Positions 10,734 through 20,978 of a DNA stretch of 64,000 nucleotides are shown one piece after another (within the stretch, counting starts at the first letter, position 1; the number at the start of each line of letters is the position of its first letter). This DNA comes from Microplitis mediator. Lineage: Eukaryota; Arthropoda; Insecta; Hymenoptera; Braconidae. A program made the position numbers and the translations under genes. The notes under the pieces were generated by a model. The model saw nothing but the letters and a program-made list of their open reading frames with translations, was not told the origin of the DNA and ran no database searches. The stretch is from contig NC_079977.1 in the NCBI RefSeq assembly GCF_029852145.1, positions 4,735,879-4,799,878 of the forward strand, read 5' to 3'.

Positions 10734-11544
10734 TTATATATCCATGTTCTTTACCAAATATACTTACACTTTTTACTAATACTAATTCGAGACATAAATT
10801 TACATATTTACGTTCTTTACTTTACCCATTCTACGACTTTACTTATTACTTATATTATTTAAATTCTATTTTCCTGTATTTGGATACAATCTTTCAGTTA
10901 AATATTCTAGACCATCAAAGGTGTATTCTTTTATAATTATTCTATATATAATTAATTGATACGATTGACATCATCATTTATCGTGAAACACCATTATAGT
11001 TAATCTAATGCTATATTTCTATATTTCTATTAATTTATTTATTATACGAGTCCCTCTTTATTCAATATGTATATATACTAACAATAATAATTGAGTTCTT
11101 GTGATATGGTTTTCATTTGTAAGTAACATTTATTTATTAAATATATCTTTTTTTTATTTGTTTATAGAGTATGCATTTGTTCATAACCATATTTACTGTT
11201 AACTATAGAACAAGGGCCTATTCACGATTTTTATACGTGTGTTTTGTTTAGGTTTTAAGTATCGGGTGACAGGAAACGTTCCAAGACCACTCAAACTGTA
11301 ATTATATTTCTCTGAGTACAAAATAAAGATTCATCTATTTATTTATTTAACTTTCTTATAATAAAAATGTATAATTTAATAATTATATGCCACGACGATT
11401 TATTACTTAAATAATTGACTAAATGTTGATAAGACGCAATAAATATTGTAAGATATTAATATATGATTTCAAATGCGCGCCTATTTGTGGATCTCAAGTT
11501 CACTAATTAATGTGGACGCACCTGAAGCCACTGAGGACGTAACA
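10312..11544. mobile_element. LTR-like element with TGTTATGTCC...ACA ends, copy 1 (likely solo LTR)
   Basis: Begins TGTTATGTCC and ends GGACGTAACA, a short inverted repeat with TG...CA ends as in LTRs. It is 1233 bp with no coding potential and has an AATAAA near 11323. Copies lie at 22679-24342 and 42661-44964. The left flank (end of the AGTCGA block) and right flank (CTCATTATG of the array spacer) come from different array contexts and give no target duplication, suggesting recombination between copies. Confidence 0.55.
10688..10732. repeat. (TA)n microsatellite
   Basis: About 45 bases of pure alternating TA inside the LTR-like element. The equivalent position in the other two copies is also (TA)n but of different length (23726-23756; 43042-43100 and 44120-44136). 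Confidence 0.9.
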
Positions 11545-11879
11545 CTCATTATGTTCTTGGCCCGTGCTAGGGGAGAGAATTTACCGGTAAAATAAATATT
11601 TTACTCATTTTACCAATTTTTAGCAGGTGATTTACCGGATAAATAACCAAAGTAGTTAATTTTGATCCGTTGGATGGCGTTGATGTGCGATTGAAAATGT
11701 GTACAATGTTGACTAAAAATTATTAGCAATTATCTATTATCTTTCAATATTATTAAGTTAATGAATAAATAGTTAAAAATGATAAAAGTGAAACATTGTT
11801 CAAGGTTATTCGCGGATGTTGTCAAATGCAGCTTTAGTATTGAAATACGACCTTCTGTAGAGTTCTGTTATAACAAAGT

Positions 11880-11930
11880 TGGTTGAATAGAAGAATTTGA
11901 GATCCATCGACCCAGGTTCAAATCCGCGGC
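11880..11930 (+). other. tRNA-like internal promoter region (degenerate, tRNA-Ser-like)
   Basis: TGGTTGAATAG at 11880 fits the RNA polymerase III A-box pattern TRGYNNANNNG, and GGTTCAAATCC at 11915 fits the B-box. Between them GAATTTGAGATCC can be read as an anticodon arm with loop TTTGAGA (UGA). The paralogous copy on the other strand (about 23042-23090) keeps the B-box GGTTCGAATC and has the better-paired arm GAA...TTC. The variable arm and full acceptor are not evident, so this is a tRNA-derived piece, not a functional tRNA gene. Confidence 0.4.
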
Positions 11931-12253
11931 ATGCAATTTATTATTTTTTTTATTTTACTGAAGTTAGCCAACGTTTTTAATTTTTTTATATTTGTTTTCA
12001 ATAAGTAAATTAGGACAAAAAACATTTTTTTTAAATTGCACTTAAAATTTATCAAGTTTTTTAGAAATAAAATTTATTTTTTATCATTTTGTAATAATTT
12101 TTTCAATAAAAAAAAATTCAGTACGCCGTATTGCATTTAAAACTTAGTATACTAAACTATATACACATTCGACGCAAGTAGATATTTATCATTTAAATTA
12201 ATATTTTACGGGTTAAATAGCCTAATAACTTACAGGTTAATAACCGGATATTT

Positions 12254-14108
12254 CCCTGTGGAAAAGCTCTCATAAATTCTGATAAAATATTGAATATTTT
12301 TTATGAGAATCTATGAGCTTCGAAAATATCTATGAGATTTAAAAAAATTCTCATATGAATTTTTATGAGAATCTATGAGTCAAAGCTTTTGATGTTTTCC
12401 TATCATGATTTCCGTACTAGATTTTTAAAAGAATGAGTAAGATTTTTTAATTTATGAGATTTTGTGACTCGAATTCCGCCAATGATTATGAGATTCAATA
12501 AGTACTTTCATTTCTATAAGATTGTTATAGTTTATTCTAATGTATTTTCAATAAGAATTGATCAGGCGAATTCCGATGTTATAATACTTACAAAATCTCA
12601 ATAAGATTATTTTTTTATACGAAATTTTCAAAATTTATAAGTTTTAGTAAGAGTTATCCTAGGAGATAATATCTTATTGAATATCATAAAATATTTGTCA
12701 TATTTTATGAGAAAATATTTAACATGTATTTCTTCGAAATTTTATGAGATTGAATCAGGAATCACATGGACAAATGCAGACTTTTTTCTCATAAAAATTT
12801 TATGAGAATTAGTAAGAAAATCTATAATCGAATTAACTTGTAAAAACTTAAAAGATTTAATTTTAATTTAAAAGCTATGTGATTTATGAGTTTTTGTAAG
12901 TTTTAGTTAGAAGGCTATTACTTATAAAATATTATGGAGTACTTATGAGATTTTATAAATAATTTCCATTCACATAAAATATTAATTTTATCAGATTCAT
13001 TCAAAAATAATTGCTTAACTTCATTTTTGTTTTATAAGAATTTACACCCAAAATACTAATATTATCACTATTTCTTGTACTTTAAGTATTTTAACTGTTC
13101 TGAGATGAGTGAAAATATAAGTTTTTATGTGATTTTTTACAAACCCAGTAATGTATCTTGCCCCATTTTTTTTTTTTTTGGTGCAAGATACATTATTTTT
13201 TTGTAGTGATATTGCATTTTTTTGGTTCAACAGAATAAAATTTCTCGGAACAAGTACTATTCTTTTCACGCAAGTTTTTTTGTATTCTCCGACCAAAATA
13301 ACAAAAGTTGTTTAAGCCAAGAGAAAAAATTTCTCGGGAGAAAAGATCGATATGGAGAAGGGGAAAGTCACCGGTGCTAGGCAGCAGCAGCGGGAGTAGT
13401 TCGGTGCTCGCCACGAGATCGCGCCTACGATTTGTAGTGTCCCTGGTAAGACATTTATTTCAGAAGTGTTATATTCCAAATTTCAATACGATTTTATTCG
13501 AGTACTCCTGTCATTTGACAGACCAACAAGTACCTGTTTGGGTTGTACTATGGTATATCCCATAATACATCATGACTTTAATATTTAATATTAATGTTTA
13601 CTTGAGTAAATTTGATGAATAAATAAACGGACTCAATTTCATAGATTTTTCGTGAATAGATTGCTAAAGATTTTCCGCGTAAATACTCATACAAATATTC
13701 TTGAGTATACATAATAGAAACTTTTTGAATTCATGCTAAAAAATTCAATAATTTAGCATATAAACTATATGGAAAATAACTGTACTCACATTGATTAATC
13801 AGTATCAAATCTTGTATGATTACTTTAGAAATCGTCTCATACAATCTTATTCATTTCCAAAATCTACTCAATTGTAAACTTTACATTTTTCGAAAACTTA
13901 TAAATACTTTTAATTACAATATTACAGCTTCTGTTTCTTATAGATTCTGATAATTTATATAAGAATTTTAAGAAAAAAATTTTTTTGATGCACCATCTAT
14001 GAGAAAATAATTGTATCAGAATTTTTGAGATTTTTCGTGGACAAATACTGATCGTTTTCTCATAGCCAATTTTTTTTTATGAGATTTTATAAGACCTTTT
14101 CCACAGGG
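12254..14108. mobile_element. CCCT...AGGG foldback element (ATGAGA motif family)
   Basis: Termini CCCTGTGGAAAAG and its complement at the right end, 1855 bp. Comparison with the uninterrupted host element at 22688-23359 gives a 2-bp TT duplication (12252-12253, 14109-14110). The body is filled with direct and inverted degenerate copies of TCTCATAAAATTCTATGAGA-type words. Near the centre (13373-13470) is a non-repetitive module, GCTAGGCAGCAGCAGCGG to GTAGTGTCCCTGGTAAG, shared with both arms of 35864-40889. No transposase is visible. Confidence 0.65.
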
Positions 14109-14134
14109 TTGTCCACTCGAATCACTAGCCCGTG

Positions 14135-14585
14135 CAAAAAAGCAAGTTACGTTCGGGTGTGTCGAGTTTCCTAGATGACGCTTGCTTACCTTCCGACTGT
14201 AAAAAGAATTTTTGAAATTTTATTTGAAGTTTTTTAAACTTTTAAATTAAAAATTGACAAAAAACAAACTAAAAATATGCAAAGTTAAAAATTAGAAAAA
14301 TCGTAGGTGCAATTTTTGAAATGTTTTTTTTAAAATCTCTTGCTTATAAAAAATTTCAAAAAATTATCAGACATCGGCTAATTTCAGTATCATTTTTTTG
14401 TAACTGATTTGTTCTAAACAAAAATCCGAAAATTTTTAATTGTGGACTAACATCAGGATGACATATTGATCTAAAAATAGAATTACAAAATTAATAAAAC
14501 AATTCAAATAAACGAGGCAGAAAAAACAATAAAACCAATTGAAAGTAACTAATAAATCATTTATTACAATATACATATTTTACAA
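14135..14585. repeat. Array spacer, 3' half
   Basis: Continues the array spacer after the CCCGTG duplication (GTTACGTTCGGGTGTGTCG, then TTCCGACTGTAAAA) to the 3' flank of the next gene. Confidence 0.6.
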
Positions 14586-15905
14586 TTAACTATCTTGTTG
14601 GAACTTGCGCAAAAAATCTCTTAAGTCCTTAATATCTAAACATTTAAATACATCATCGACGGCATCAGACAACAATTCAGACGCAACGGGAAAAAGATCA
14701 TAAAAAACTTCAGTACTTTTTTCCAGTAAATTTTTCCTTGTTACTCCTTTCGAAAAACGAAGTTTTATAGCCGATCCATAAACTGGAAATCGATCTGAAA
14801 TTACATCCGAAAATATGAACGTCTGAAGAGCTCTATTTTTTGCACACGCAGCTAAAAAATTACTATTTTTGCTCAAAATATTATAAAATGAAATCCCTGA
14901 GTTTGGTATTTTTTCCATCATTGCTCTCGACATTTCTTGCTCACATATTTTTTTATAATCATCAAACGGTTTGTGTTGAATAAGAGAAGACAAGAAAATA
15001 TTATTGTTATTAGATAGAGGTTCATTTCGACTCCTTAACTTTACAATTTGTTTAATGATGCGTTTTTTATTTTCCGAACTACCGTCGTCAACACGACCAT
15101 TAGTATGAAGATGCATGTGAGTACCATGGTTACTATGTGGAAGATATTTACGGATATTAAGACCATTTATGTCTGCATCATTATCTAGGAGAATATCCAC
15201 TTTACTATTCATTGGATTGCCAGGTATAGACCCTCCAAAAATATCAGACCCATAAATTGAGTGATACGAATGCATTAGAACCAAACAAACTGGAGTATTT
15301 CCATCTTTATTTTTAGCATTAATATCTGCTCCATAATCTATCAATAAGTGCAAAATATCATCGTTGCGGGCCATTACTGCGTGATGGATCGGAGCTGATC
15401 TGTCGTCATCATATTTATTGACATCTGCACCAATTTTTAATAAAAATGAGACCATTGGGAGGCTGTTATTCTTGACAGCCACATGCAGTAATGACTGATC
15501 ATATTTTTGTCCAAAATTTTTATGCTCAACGATAAGTCTTGCGATCTCAATATTGTCGTGCTCAACTGCTAACTTAATTGGTGACTTATTGTTATGAATA
15601 TTGTTATAACTTATCTTAGCGCCACTTTCCAGAAGCATTTTGAAAATTTTCGTGTTGTTTTTCATGGCGGCTATCTGAAGAGGTGACACGACATCATGGT
15701 CGCTGTTAACTTTTGCATTTTTCTGCAATAAATATGCCACCATTTTTACTCGATCTTTTCTAACGGCAGCAGTAAGTAGTCGATTCCCATCATCCAACAA
15801 TGGACAGAATGAAAAACCAAATTCGTCTATCATGTCTCTTAATTTTTGCGTATCTCCTTTTCTTATTGAATTCATCATGTCGAAATATTTTTGCTGGTCG
15901 TCCAT
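14586..15905 (-). CDS. Ankyrin-repeat protein with C-terminal PRANC/F-box-like domain (group II)
   Basis: 439 codons, intact. Five clear ankyrin repeats (residues about 40-200) are followed by a histidine-rich hinge near residues 258-274 (H-S-N-H-G-T-H-M-H-L-H-T-N-G-R) that is diagnostic of group II. The PRANC-like tail has the group II form N-R-A-L-Q-T-F-I-F-S-D and ends F-Q-Q-D-S. The poly(A) signal is at 14560-14565. Its 5' flank (15906-16500) is shared with the group II gene at 24821, so flank and gene were copied together. The histidine run could bind metal, but nothing else supports that. Confidence 0.8.
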   Translation of the reverse strand: MDDQQKYFDMMNSIRKGDTQKLRDMIDEFGFSFCPLLDDGNRLLTAAVRKDRVKMVAYLLQKNAKVNSDHDVVSPLQIAAMKNNTKIFKMLLESGAKISYNNIHNNKSPIKLAVEHDNIEIARLIVEHKNFGQKYDQSLLHVAVKNNSLPMVSFLLKIGADVNKYDDDRSAPIHHAVMARNDDILHLLIDYGADINAKNKDGNTPVCLVLMHSYHSIYGSDIFGGSIPGNPMNSKVDILLDNDADINGLNIRKYLPHSNHGTHMHLHTNGRVDDGSSENKKRIIKQIVKLRSRNEPLSNNNNIFLSSLIQHKPFDDYKKICEQEMSRAMMEKIPNSGISFYNILSKNSNFLAACAKNRALQTFIFSDVISDRFPVYGSAIKLRFSKGVTRKNLLEKSTEVFYDLFPVASELLSDAVDDVFKCLDIKDLRDFLRKFQQDS

Positions 15906-16599
15906 GATTAACTTATTTATATTTAACTTCCAGGCACTTGATTATTTTTTATTTTTTATTATTGAAAACCGCGTGTAACTTACGAACGCAACTATTGTCA
16001 ACTAACGTTCAAGTACTTGCACTGATCTCTACACTAACTGGATAGCTGATTCTACAGTCCGCCATTGTCACCGATCTGTGCCTACAGTAGCGACTTCAAA
16101 TAGTTGTCAGAGAACTAAATCGTAGCCAACTGCGCTTGCGCGCCCATAATTTTTAACATGGCGATTAGCCGTAAGTTTTCACGTGGTCAAAAAATGATTA
16201 CAGTTACATTACGGCAATCTCATAGAGTAAAAATATCCATTAACACGTTCACCGCAACACAGTTATTATTTATAACAACTTATTCATAACATTTTCAAAC
16301 TGAAAAATTTGAAAAAAGTAAAACGAGCAATAAATTTGTCTCACACAATTTTTATAGATGGGGACCCACTTTTTCAATGTTAAATAACAAACAAGGGCCT
16401 AAAAAGGAGTGTAACGAGTAAAAAAAAGTAAAGATAATCCCATTTCTAGCTTACGGGGCCCACTTTGCCCCACCCTCCCCTATATATATATATATATTAA
16501 ACTGATTAAAAAAAATTGACTATTTTTATTTTCAAAAATGATATCGAAAATAATGTTTTGAAACTTTAGAATTTTAAAATGTTAAACTTGGCTATCAGG
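15906..16599. repeat. Group II 5' flank, copy 1
   Basis: Collinear with 26141-26850. Landmarks are CTGGATAGCTGATTC, CCGCCATTGTCACCGATCTG and AACATGGCGATTAGCCG, then GGGCCCACTTTGCCCC followed by a short TA run. No ORF of note. Seen only upstream of two of the group II genes. Confidence 0.6.
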
Positions 16600-17214
16600 G
16601 CCTGTACGAAATACCAATCAAAACGCTTTTTTTACGATAGGCTCTCGCTGATTGGACTATAGTTATACGATCGCTGATATCCTTGGTAACCATTTTAAAC
16701 AAGATAGCTGATTTAGAATTTCGATATCATTTACATAGGTTTACAGTTTACATACTACTGTTTATACCTGGTACAACTTTACTTCCAATACAACCGCGCC
16801 AATCCTTAACACGCCCGGCTGTTAATCGACAACAAAACCCGAATCCATTTGTTGACTAGGAATCTATGAATAAATTCATGTTTTTACGATCAATCGATGA
16901 AAATATGTGGTTCTCCTAACTGTTTCATTTTGATCTTTAATTTTAATGTTTAAATATATATTACGTGCAATTTATCGATTGTAGATAATTTATTAAGTGT
17001 TTAAAAACGATACTTTTCAGTTTATTACATAATAAAATATTTAAATACTAAATATTCTATGTATGAGTATTTTATTTTTTAAAAAGTCGATTTTAGTCAA
17101 AAAATCGACTTACAGGGATGATTAATCGACTTTAAGAATCGAAATATTTCGAGTTGGTTCTCAAGTCGAAAATCGACTTTTCGCGCGCCTTTTTTATCCC
17201 TAATTTTAATCAAC
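16600..17214. repeat. Dispersed repeat with ATAGGCTCTCGCTGATTGG, then AGTCGA block
   Basis: CTTGGCTATCAGGGC (right end of a CCCTGATAGCC element) joins a module of about 260 bp that recurs at 27291-27555 and 32959-33195 (ATACGATCGCTGATATCCTTGG, CTTAACACGCCCGGC, TAGGAATCTATGAA). AGTCGA motifs follow at 17086-17200. No gene. The module is the target used by the foldback at 31679-32958. Confidence 0.6.
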
Positions 17215-17947
17215 GTGACTTGTATAAAATGGAGTGTAAAGGCAAAATATTTAAGCCCAATTTTTATAAATTTGTATGAGTGAATGTAGCGGATGTGAGA
17301 CAATTTGTAACTTTTAAACACATGAATTAAAATTGAAATAAAGAAGTTTTAAAAAACGCGGGTGGTGATTTTTAAAAAATCTGATGCGCGTTTTTGAATT
17401 CTGTTCTACTGATAGTTCATTTGTTTATTTAAGAATTGGAAATTGACAATCGTAAGCAGCATTCACACTCATTTTGTTTTTGCCCCATGAAATAAAAAGT
17501 TACGTTGGAATGTTGAGTTTCCTAGGTGGCGCTTGTGCACCTTCCGACGGTTATTAAAATTTTTGAAATTTTATTTGAATTTTTTTAAAACTTTTAAAGT
17601 AAAAATGAACAAAAAATAAAAATCCACAAATGTTGAAAATTAAAACATTCGTAGGTGCGATTTTTGAAATATGTTTTTATAATTTTTTGTTTTTAAAAAA
17701 AAAAAACAAAAAATTATTAGACGTCGGCAAACTTCAGTATTATTTTTTTTGTAACTGATTTGTTCTAAACAAAAATCCGAAAATTGTTATTGTCTACTAA
17801 CTTCAAAATCACATATTTGATCTAAAAATATAATTATAAAATTAACGAAACAATTCAAATAAACGAGGCAGAAAAAAAGTAAAACCCATTAAAAGTAAAT
17901 AATTAATCATTTATTACGACATAAATATTTTACAATTAATTATCTTG
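17215..17947. repeat. Array spacer
   Basis: Uninterrupted array spacer (GCGGATGTGAGACAATTTG, GCATTCACACTCATTTTG, CCTAGGTGGCGCTTG) ending in the 3' flank of the gene at 17948. Confidence 0.6.
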
Positions 17948-19246
17948 TTAGAACAAGTGCAAAAAATGTCTTAAATCCCTATTATCTAAACATTTAAATA
18001 CATCATCGACACAATCAGACAACAATCCAGACGCAACGGGAAAAAGATCATGAAAAACTTGAGCACTTTTTTCCAATAAATCTTTTCTTAATACTCCTTT
18101 CGAAAATCGAAGTTTTATATCCGATCCATAAACCGGAAATCGACGTGAAACTTCACCCGAACATATGAACCTCTCATGATTTTTGTTTTTTGCACACACA
18201 GCTAAAAAATTACTATTTTTGCTTAAAATGTTATGAAATGAAATCCCTGAGTTTGGTATTTTTTCCATCACGGCTATCGACATTTCTTGCTCACATATTT
18301 TTTTATAATCATCAAACCGTTTGTGTTTAATGAGAAAAGACAAGAACATATTACTGTTATTAGACGGAGGTGCATTTCGACTTTTTAATTTTACAATCTG
18401 CTTAATAATACGTTTTTTATTTTCCGAAGTATTGTTGTAAACACTGCTATTATACGGATCAATATATTGAACATTATTTGAGAACCATCTATGGTAATCA
18501 AGATCATTTGTGTCTGCATCATTATCCAGGAGAATGGCCAATTTACTATTCACTGGCTTGTCAGATACAACCACTCCAACAATATCAGACCTATAAATTA
18601 CGTCATACGTATACTTTAGAACCAAATAAATTGGAGTCTCTCTATATTTATTTTTAGCATTAATGTCTGCTCCATAATCTATCAATAATTGCAAAATATC
18701 ATTGTTGTGGACCATTACTGCGCGATGGATTGGAGCTGATCTGTCGTCATCAAATTCGTTGACATCCATACCAATTTCTAATAATAATGAGACCATTGCG
18801 AAGTTGTTTTTCTTGACAGCCCTATGAAGTAATGACTGATCATATTTTTTTCCAAAATTTTTGTGCTCAACGATAAGTCTTGCGATCTCAATATTGTTGA
18901 GCTCAACTGCAAACTTAATTGGTGATTTATTATAATGAATATTGTTATCATTTATTTTAGCCCCGTGTTCCAGAAGCATTTTGAAAATTATCGTGTTGTT
19001 GTTTTTGGCGGCTATCTGAAGAGGTGACAGAACATCACGATCGCTGTTAACTTTTGCATTTTTCCGCAGTAAATATGCCAGCATTTCTACTTGATCTTTT
19101 TCAACGGCAGCAGTAAGTAGTTGATGTCCATTATCCAGCAATGGACAGAATGATAAACCAAATTTGTCTACTATGTCTCTTACTCGTTGCGTATCTCCTT
19201 TATCGATTGAATTCATCATGTCGAAATATCTTTGCCAGTCATCCAT
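17948..19246 (-). CDS. Ankyrin-repeat protein with C-terminal PRANC/F-box-like domain (group III)
   Basis: 432 codons, intact. N-terminus M-D-D-W-Q-R-Y; ankyrin repeats at residues about 40-200; hinge with F-S-N-N-V-Q-Y, typical of group III. The tail carries G-E-V-S-R-R-F-P-V-Y-G-S and ends at H-L-F because the conserved CAA is TAA, exactly the change also seen in the gene at 1441; the old GAT-AAT-TAA end follows. Poly(A) signal at 17910-17915. The 5' block is split by a small element at 19293-19700, so the ATG now lies more than 400 bp from part of its conserved upstream sequence, which may alter expression. Confidence 0.8.
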   Translation of the reverse strand: MDDWQRYFDMMNSIDKGDTQRVRDIVDKFGLSFCPLLDNGHQLLTAAVEKDQVEMLAYLLRKNAKVNSDRDVLSPLQIAAKNNNTIIFKMLLEHGAKINDNNIHYNKSPIKFAVELNNIEIARLIVEHKNFGKKYDQSLLHRAVKKNNFAMVSLLLEIGMDVNEFDDDRSAPIHRAVMVHNNDILQLLIDYGADINAKNKYRETPIYLVLKYTYDVIYRSDIVGVVVSDKPVNSKLAILLDNDADTNDLDYHRWFSNNVQYIDPYNSSVYNNTSENKKRIIKQIVKLKSRNAPPSNNSNMFLSFLIKHKRFDDYKKICEQEMSIAVMEKIPNSGISFHNILSKNSNFLAVCAKNKNHERFICSGEVSRRFPVYGSDIKLRFSKGVLRKDLLEKSAQVFHDLFPVASGLLSDCVDDVFKCLDNRDLRHFLHLF

Positions 19247-19292
19247 GATTAATTTATTTATATTTAACTGCCCGACACTTAATTATTTATTA

Positions 19293-19700
19293 CACTGAAA
19301 AAAAGAAATATTTGTCCCAAATATATCAATTTATTTGTAACTTTTTTTTTAATATTTCTTAATGACAAATAAATATATTTGGTACAAAAAAATATGACAG
19401 TTGATTCAGATAATTTTATAATTTGACGGAAATACATAATTTATTTGTGGTAAGTAATTGATATATTTGTGGTAAAGATATTAAATTTGTGACAAATAAC
19501 CTAAAATTTGGCGATACTATACATAGATTTGAAGCCCTTATTTATTTGTAGCAATTGGATCATTTCTTTACCACAAATCAATCACTTATTTCACGCAATT
19601 AAACTACTCAAATATATTATATCTTTCTCACAATTGAATATTTATTTAGCCATATCTAAATATACGATATCTTTGGCTCAAATAAATCTTTTTTGCAGTG
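19293..19700. mobile_element. CACTG...CAGTG MITE in a gene's 5' block
   Basis: 408 bp with ends CACTGAAAAAAAGA and TCTTTTTTGCAGTG and a TA duplication (19291-19292, 19701-19702). The same 5' block in other units reads straight through (TTATTATTGAAAACTC). The interior has repeated direct and inverted AATATATTTG / CAAATAAAT words, the same body plan as the CCCT foldbacks but with CACTG ends. Confidence 0.75.
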
Positions 19701-19800
19701 TATTGAAAACTCCGTGTAACTTACGACTATTGTCAACTAACCTACAAGTACTTGTAATTTTAACCAGCGTGACTTGTAATAAAATAGAGTGTGAAGGCAG

Positions 19801-20222
19801 AATATTCATAGTCTACTGAACTTTACTATTACCCGTTGTAGAAACTAATTTGCTAGTGGAATTTTATTATTCTATTTTATAGAAAAAAATCCGTAGATTT
19901 CGAAAATAGTAATAAAAAAGCTCAACTCCCCCGCGTTTTTTAAATTAATAAAATTACACTAGGGTCGCTGAGACACCGTGTATTTTCATCAAATAACATA
20001 TATATTACTGCAAAGACCTATTAAAATTGGTATTGTATTGAAGGGCGAACAATTCTGAATCAGAAACCATAAAAATAAACCCTTTGCAGTTTATTCTATT
20101 CGCGACAAAAATTAATGAAAAAAAAAAAAAAAAAAATTTTTTGTTTACGTGTTATCTCGTGGTCAGTAACAAAGCAACAGTAACTGAGGTTGGTGGCGCG
20201 CGCGAGCCCGGGCACAGTAAAG
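19801..20222. repeat. Alternative spacer module B, copy 1
   Basis: From GTCCACTGAACTTTACTATTA through GGGTCGCTGAGACACCGTG to GCGCGAGCCCGGGCACAG. It replaces the usual segment between GGCAGAATATT and AAGCTGCATTCAC. Other copies: 28135-29447 (interrupted), 42270-42656 and, inverted, 45218-45555. No ORF. Confidence 0.6.
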
Positions 20223-20978
20223 CTGCATTCACACTCATTATGTTTTTGGCCCATGAGAAAGAAAGTTACGTTCGGGTGTCATCGGGTTTCCTTGGTGGCG
20301 CGTGCGCACTTTCCAACTGTAAAAAAAATTTTTGAAACTTTATTTGAACTTTTAAAAATGTAAGAAAAATATGATCCTGAAATCAGCAGACAAGTAGTAG
20401 TAATTTTCGGATTTTTTTCATAACAATTTAATTCAAAAATAAGAAAAAAAATAAAAATCTGCTGATGTAGAAAATTAAAAAAACTATATGTGCAATTTTT
20501 GAAATATTTTTTTTTTATAATTTATTGTTTAAAAAAAAAAAAAAATTATTAGACGTTGGCTTACTTCAGTATCATTTTTGTTTATGGTCCTGAGGTTAAT
20601 AGAATTAACAATTTTCGGATTTTTTTTTTTAAGAAATCGATTAAAAAAAAAAAAATAAAATTATGCACATGTAAAAAATTGAAAAAACTACATGTGCCAT
20701 TTTTCGAATTACGTTTTTTTTTATAAGTTATCGTTTTAAAAAAAATCCATAAATTATTAGACGATAGCCAACTTTAGTATCTTTTTTTTTTGTAACTGAT
20801 TTGTTGTAATCAAGAATCCGATAGTTGCTAATTGACTACCAACTTCAAAATCACATGTTTAATCTGTAAATATAATTATAAAATAAATAAAACAATTCAA
20901 ATAAACAATGCAGATAAAAAAGTAAAACCCATTAAAAGTAAATGATTAATTATTTATTACGACATAAATATTTTACAA
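20223..20978. repeat. Array spacer, with internal A/T-rich duplication
   Basis: Standard 3' spacer from AAGCTGCATTCACACTC. The poly-T/poly-A segment containing ATTATTAGACG is partly repeated (about 20380-20560 and 20600-20780), lengthening this spacer. No gene. Confidence 0.5.

Larger units (their letters stand above)
11567..14128. mobile_element. CTAG-ended element with ACCGGTAAA motif, interrupted
   Basis: Starts CTAGGGGAGAG, ends AATCACTAG, and is flanked by the 6-bp repeat CCCGTG (11561-11566 and 14129-14134). Comparison with clean spacers, which read GGCCCATG followed by an A run, confirms an insertion. The outer 700 bp are this element, rich in inverted ACCGGTAAA/TTTACCGGT motifs; 12254-14108 is a second element inserted into it. 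An uninterrupted, inverted copy lies at about 22688-23359 and proves the nesting. Confidence 0.65.

Noticed and set aside
11880..11930. Functional tRNA gene
   Set aside because: Acceptor stem and variable arm do not form, and the second copy differs in the arms; better seen as a tRNA-derived relic.
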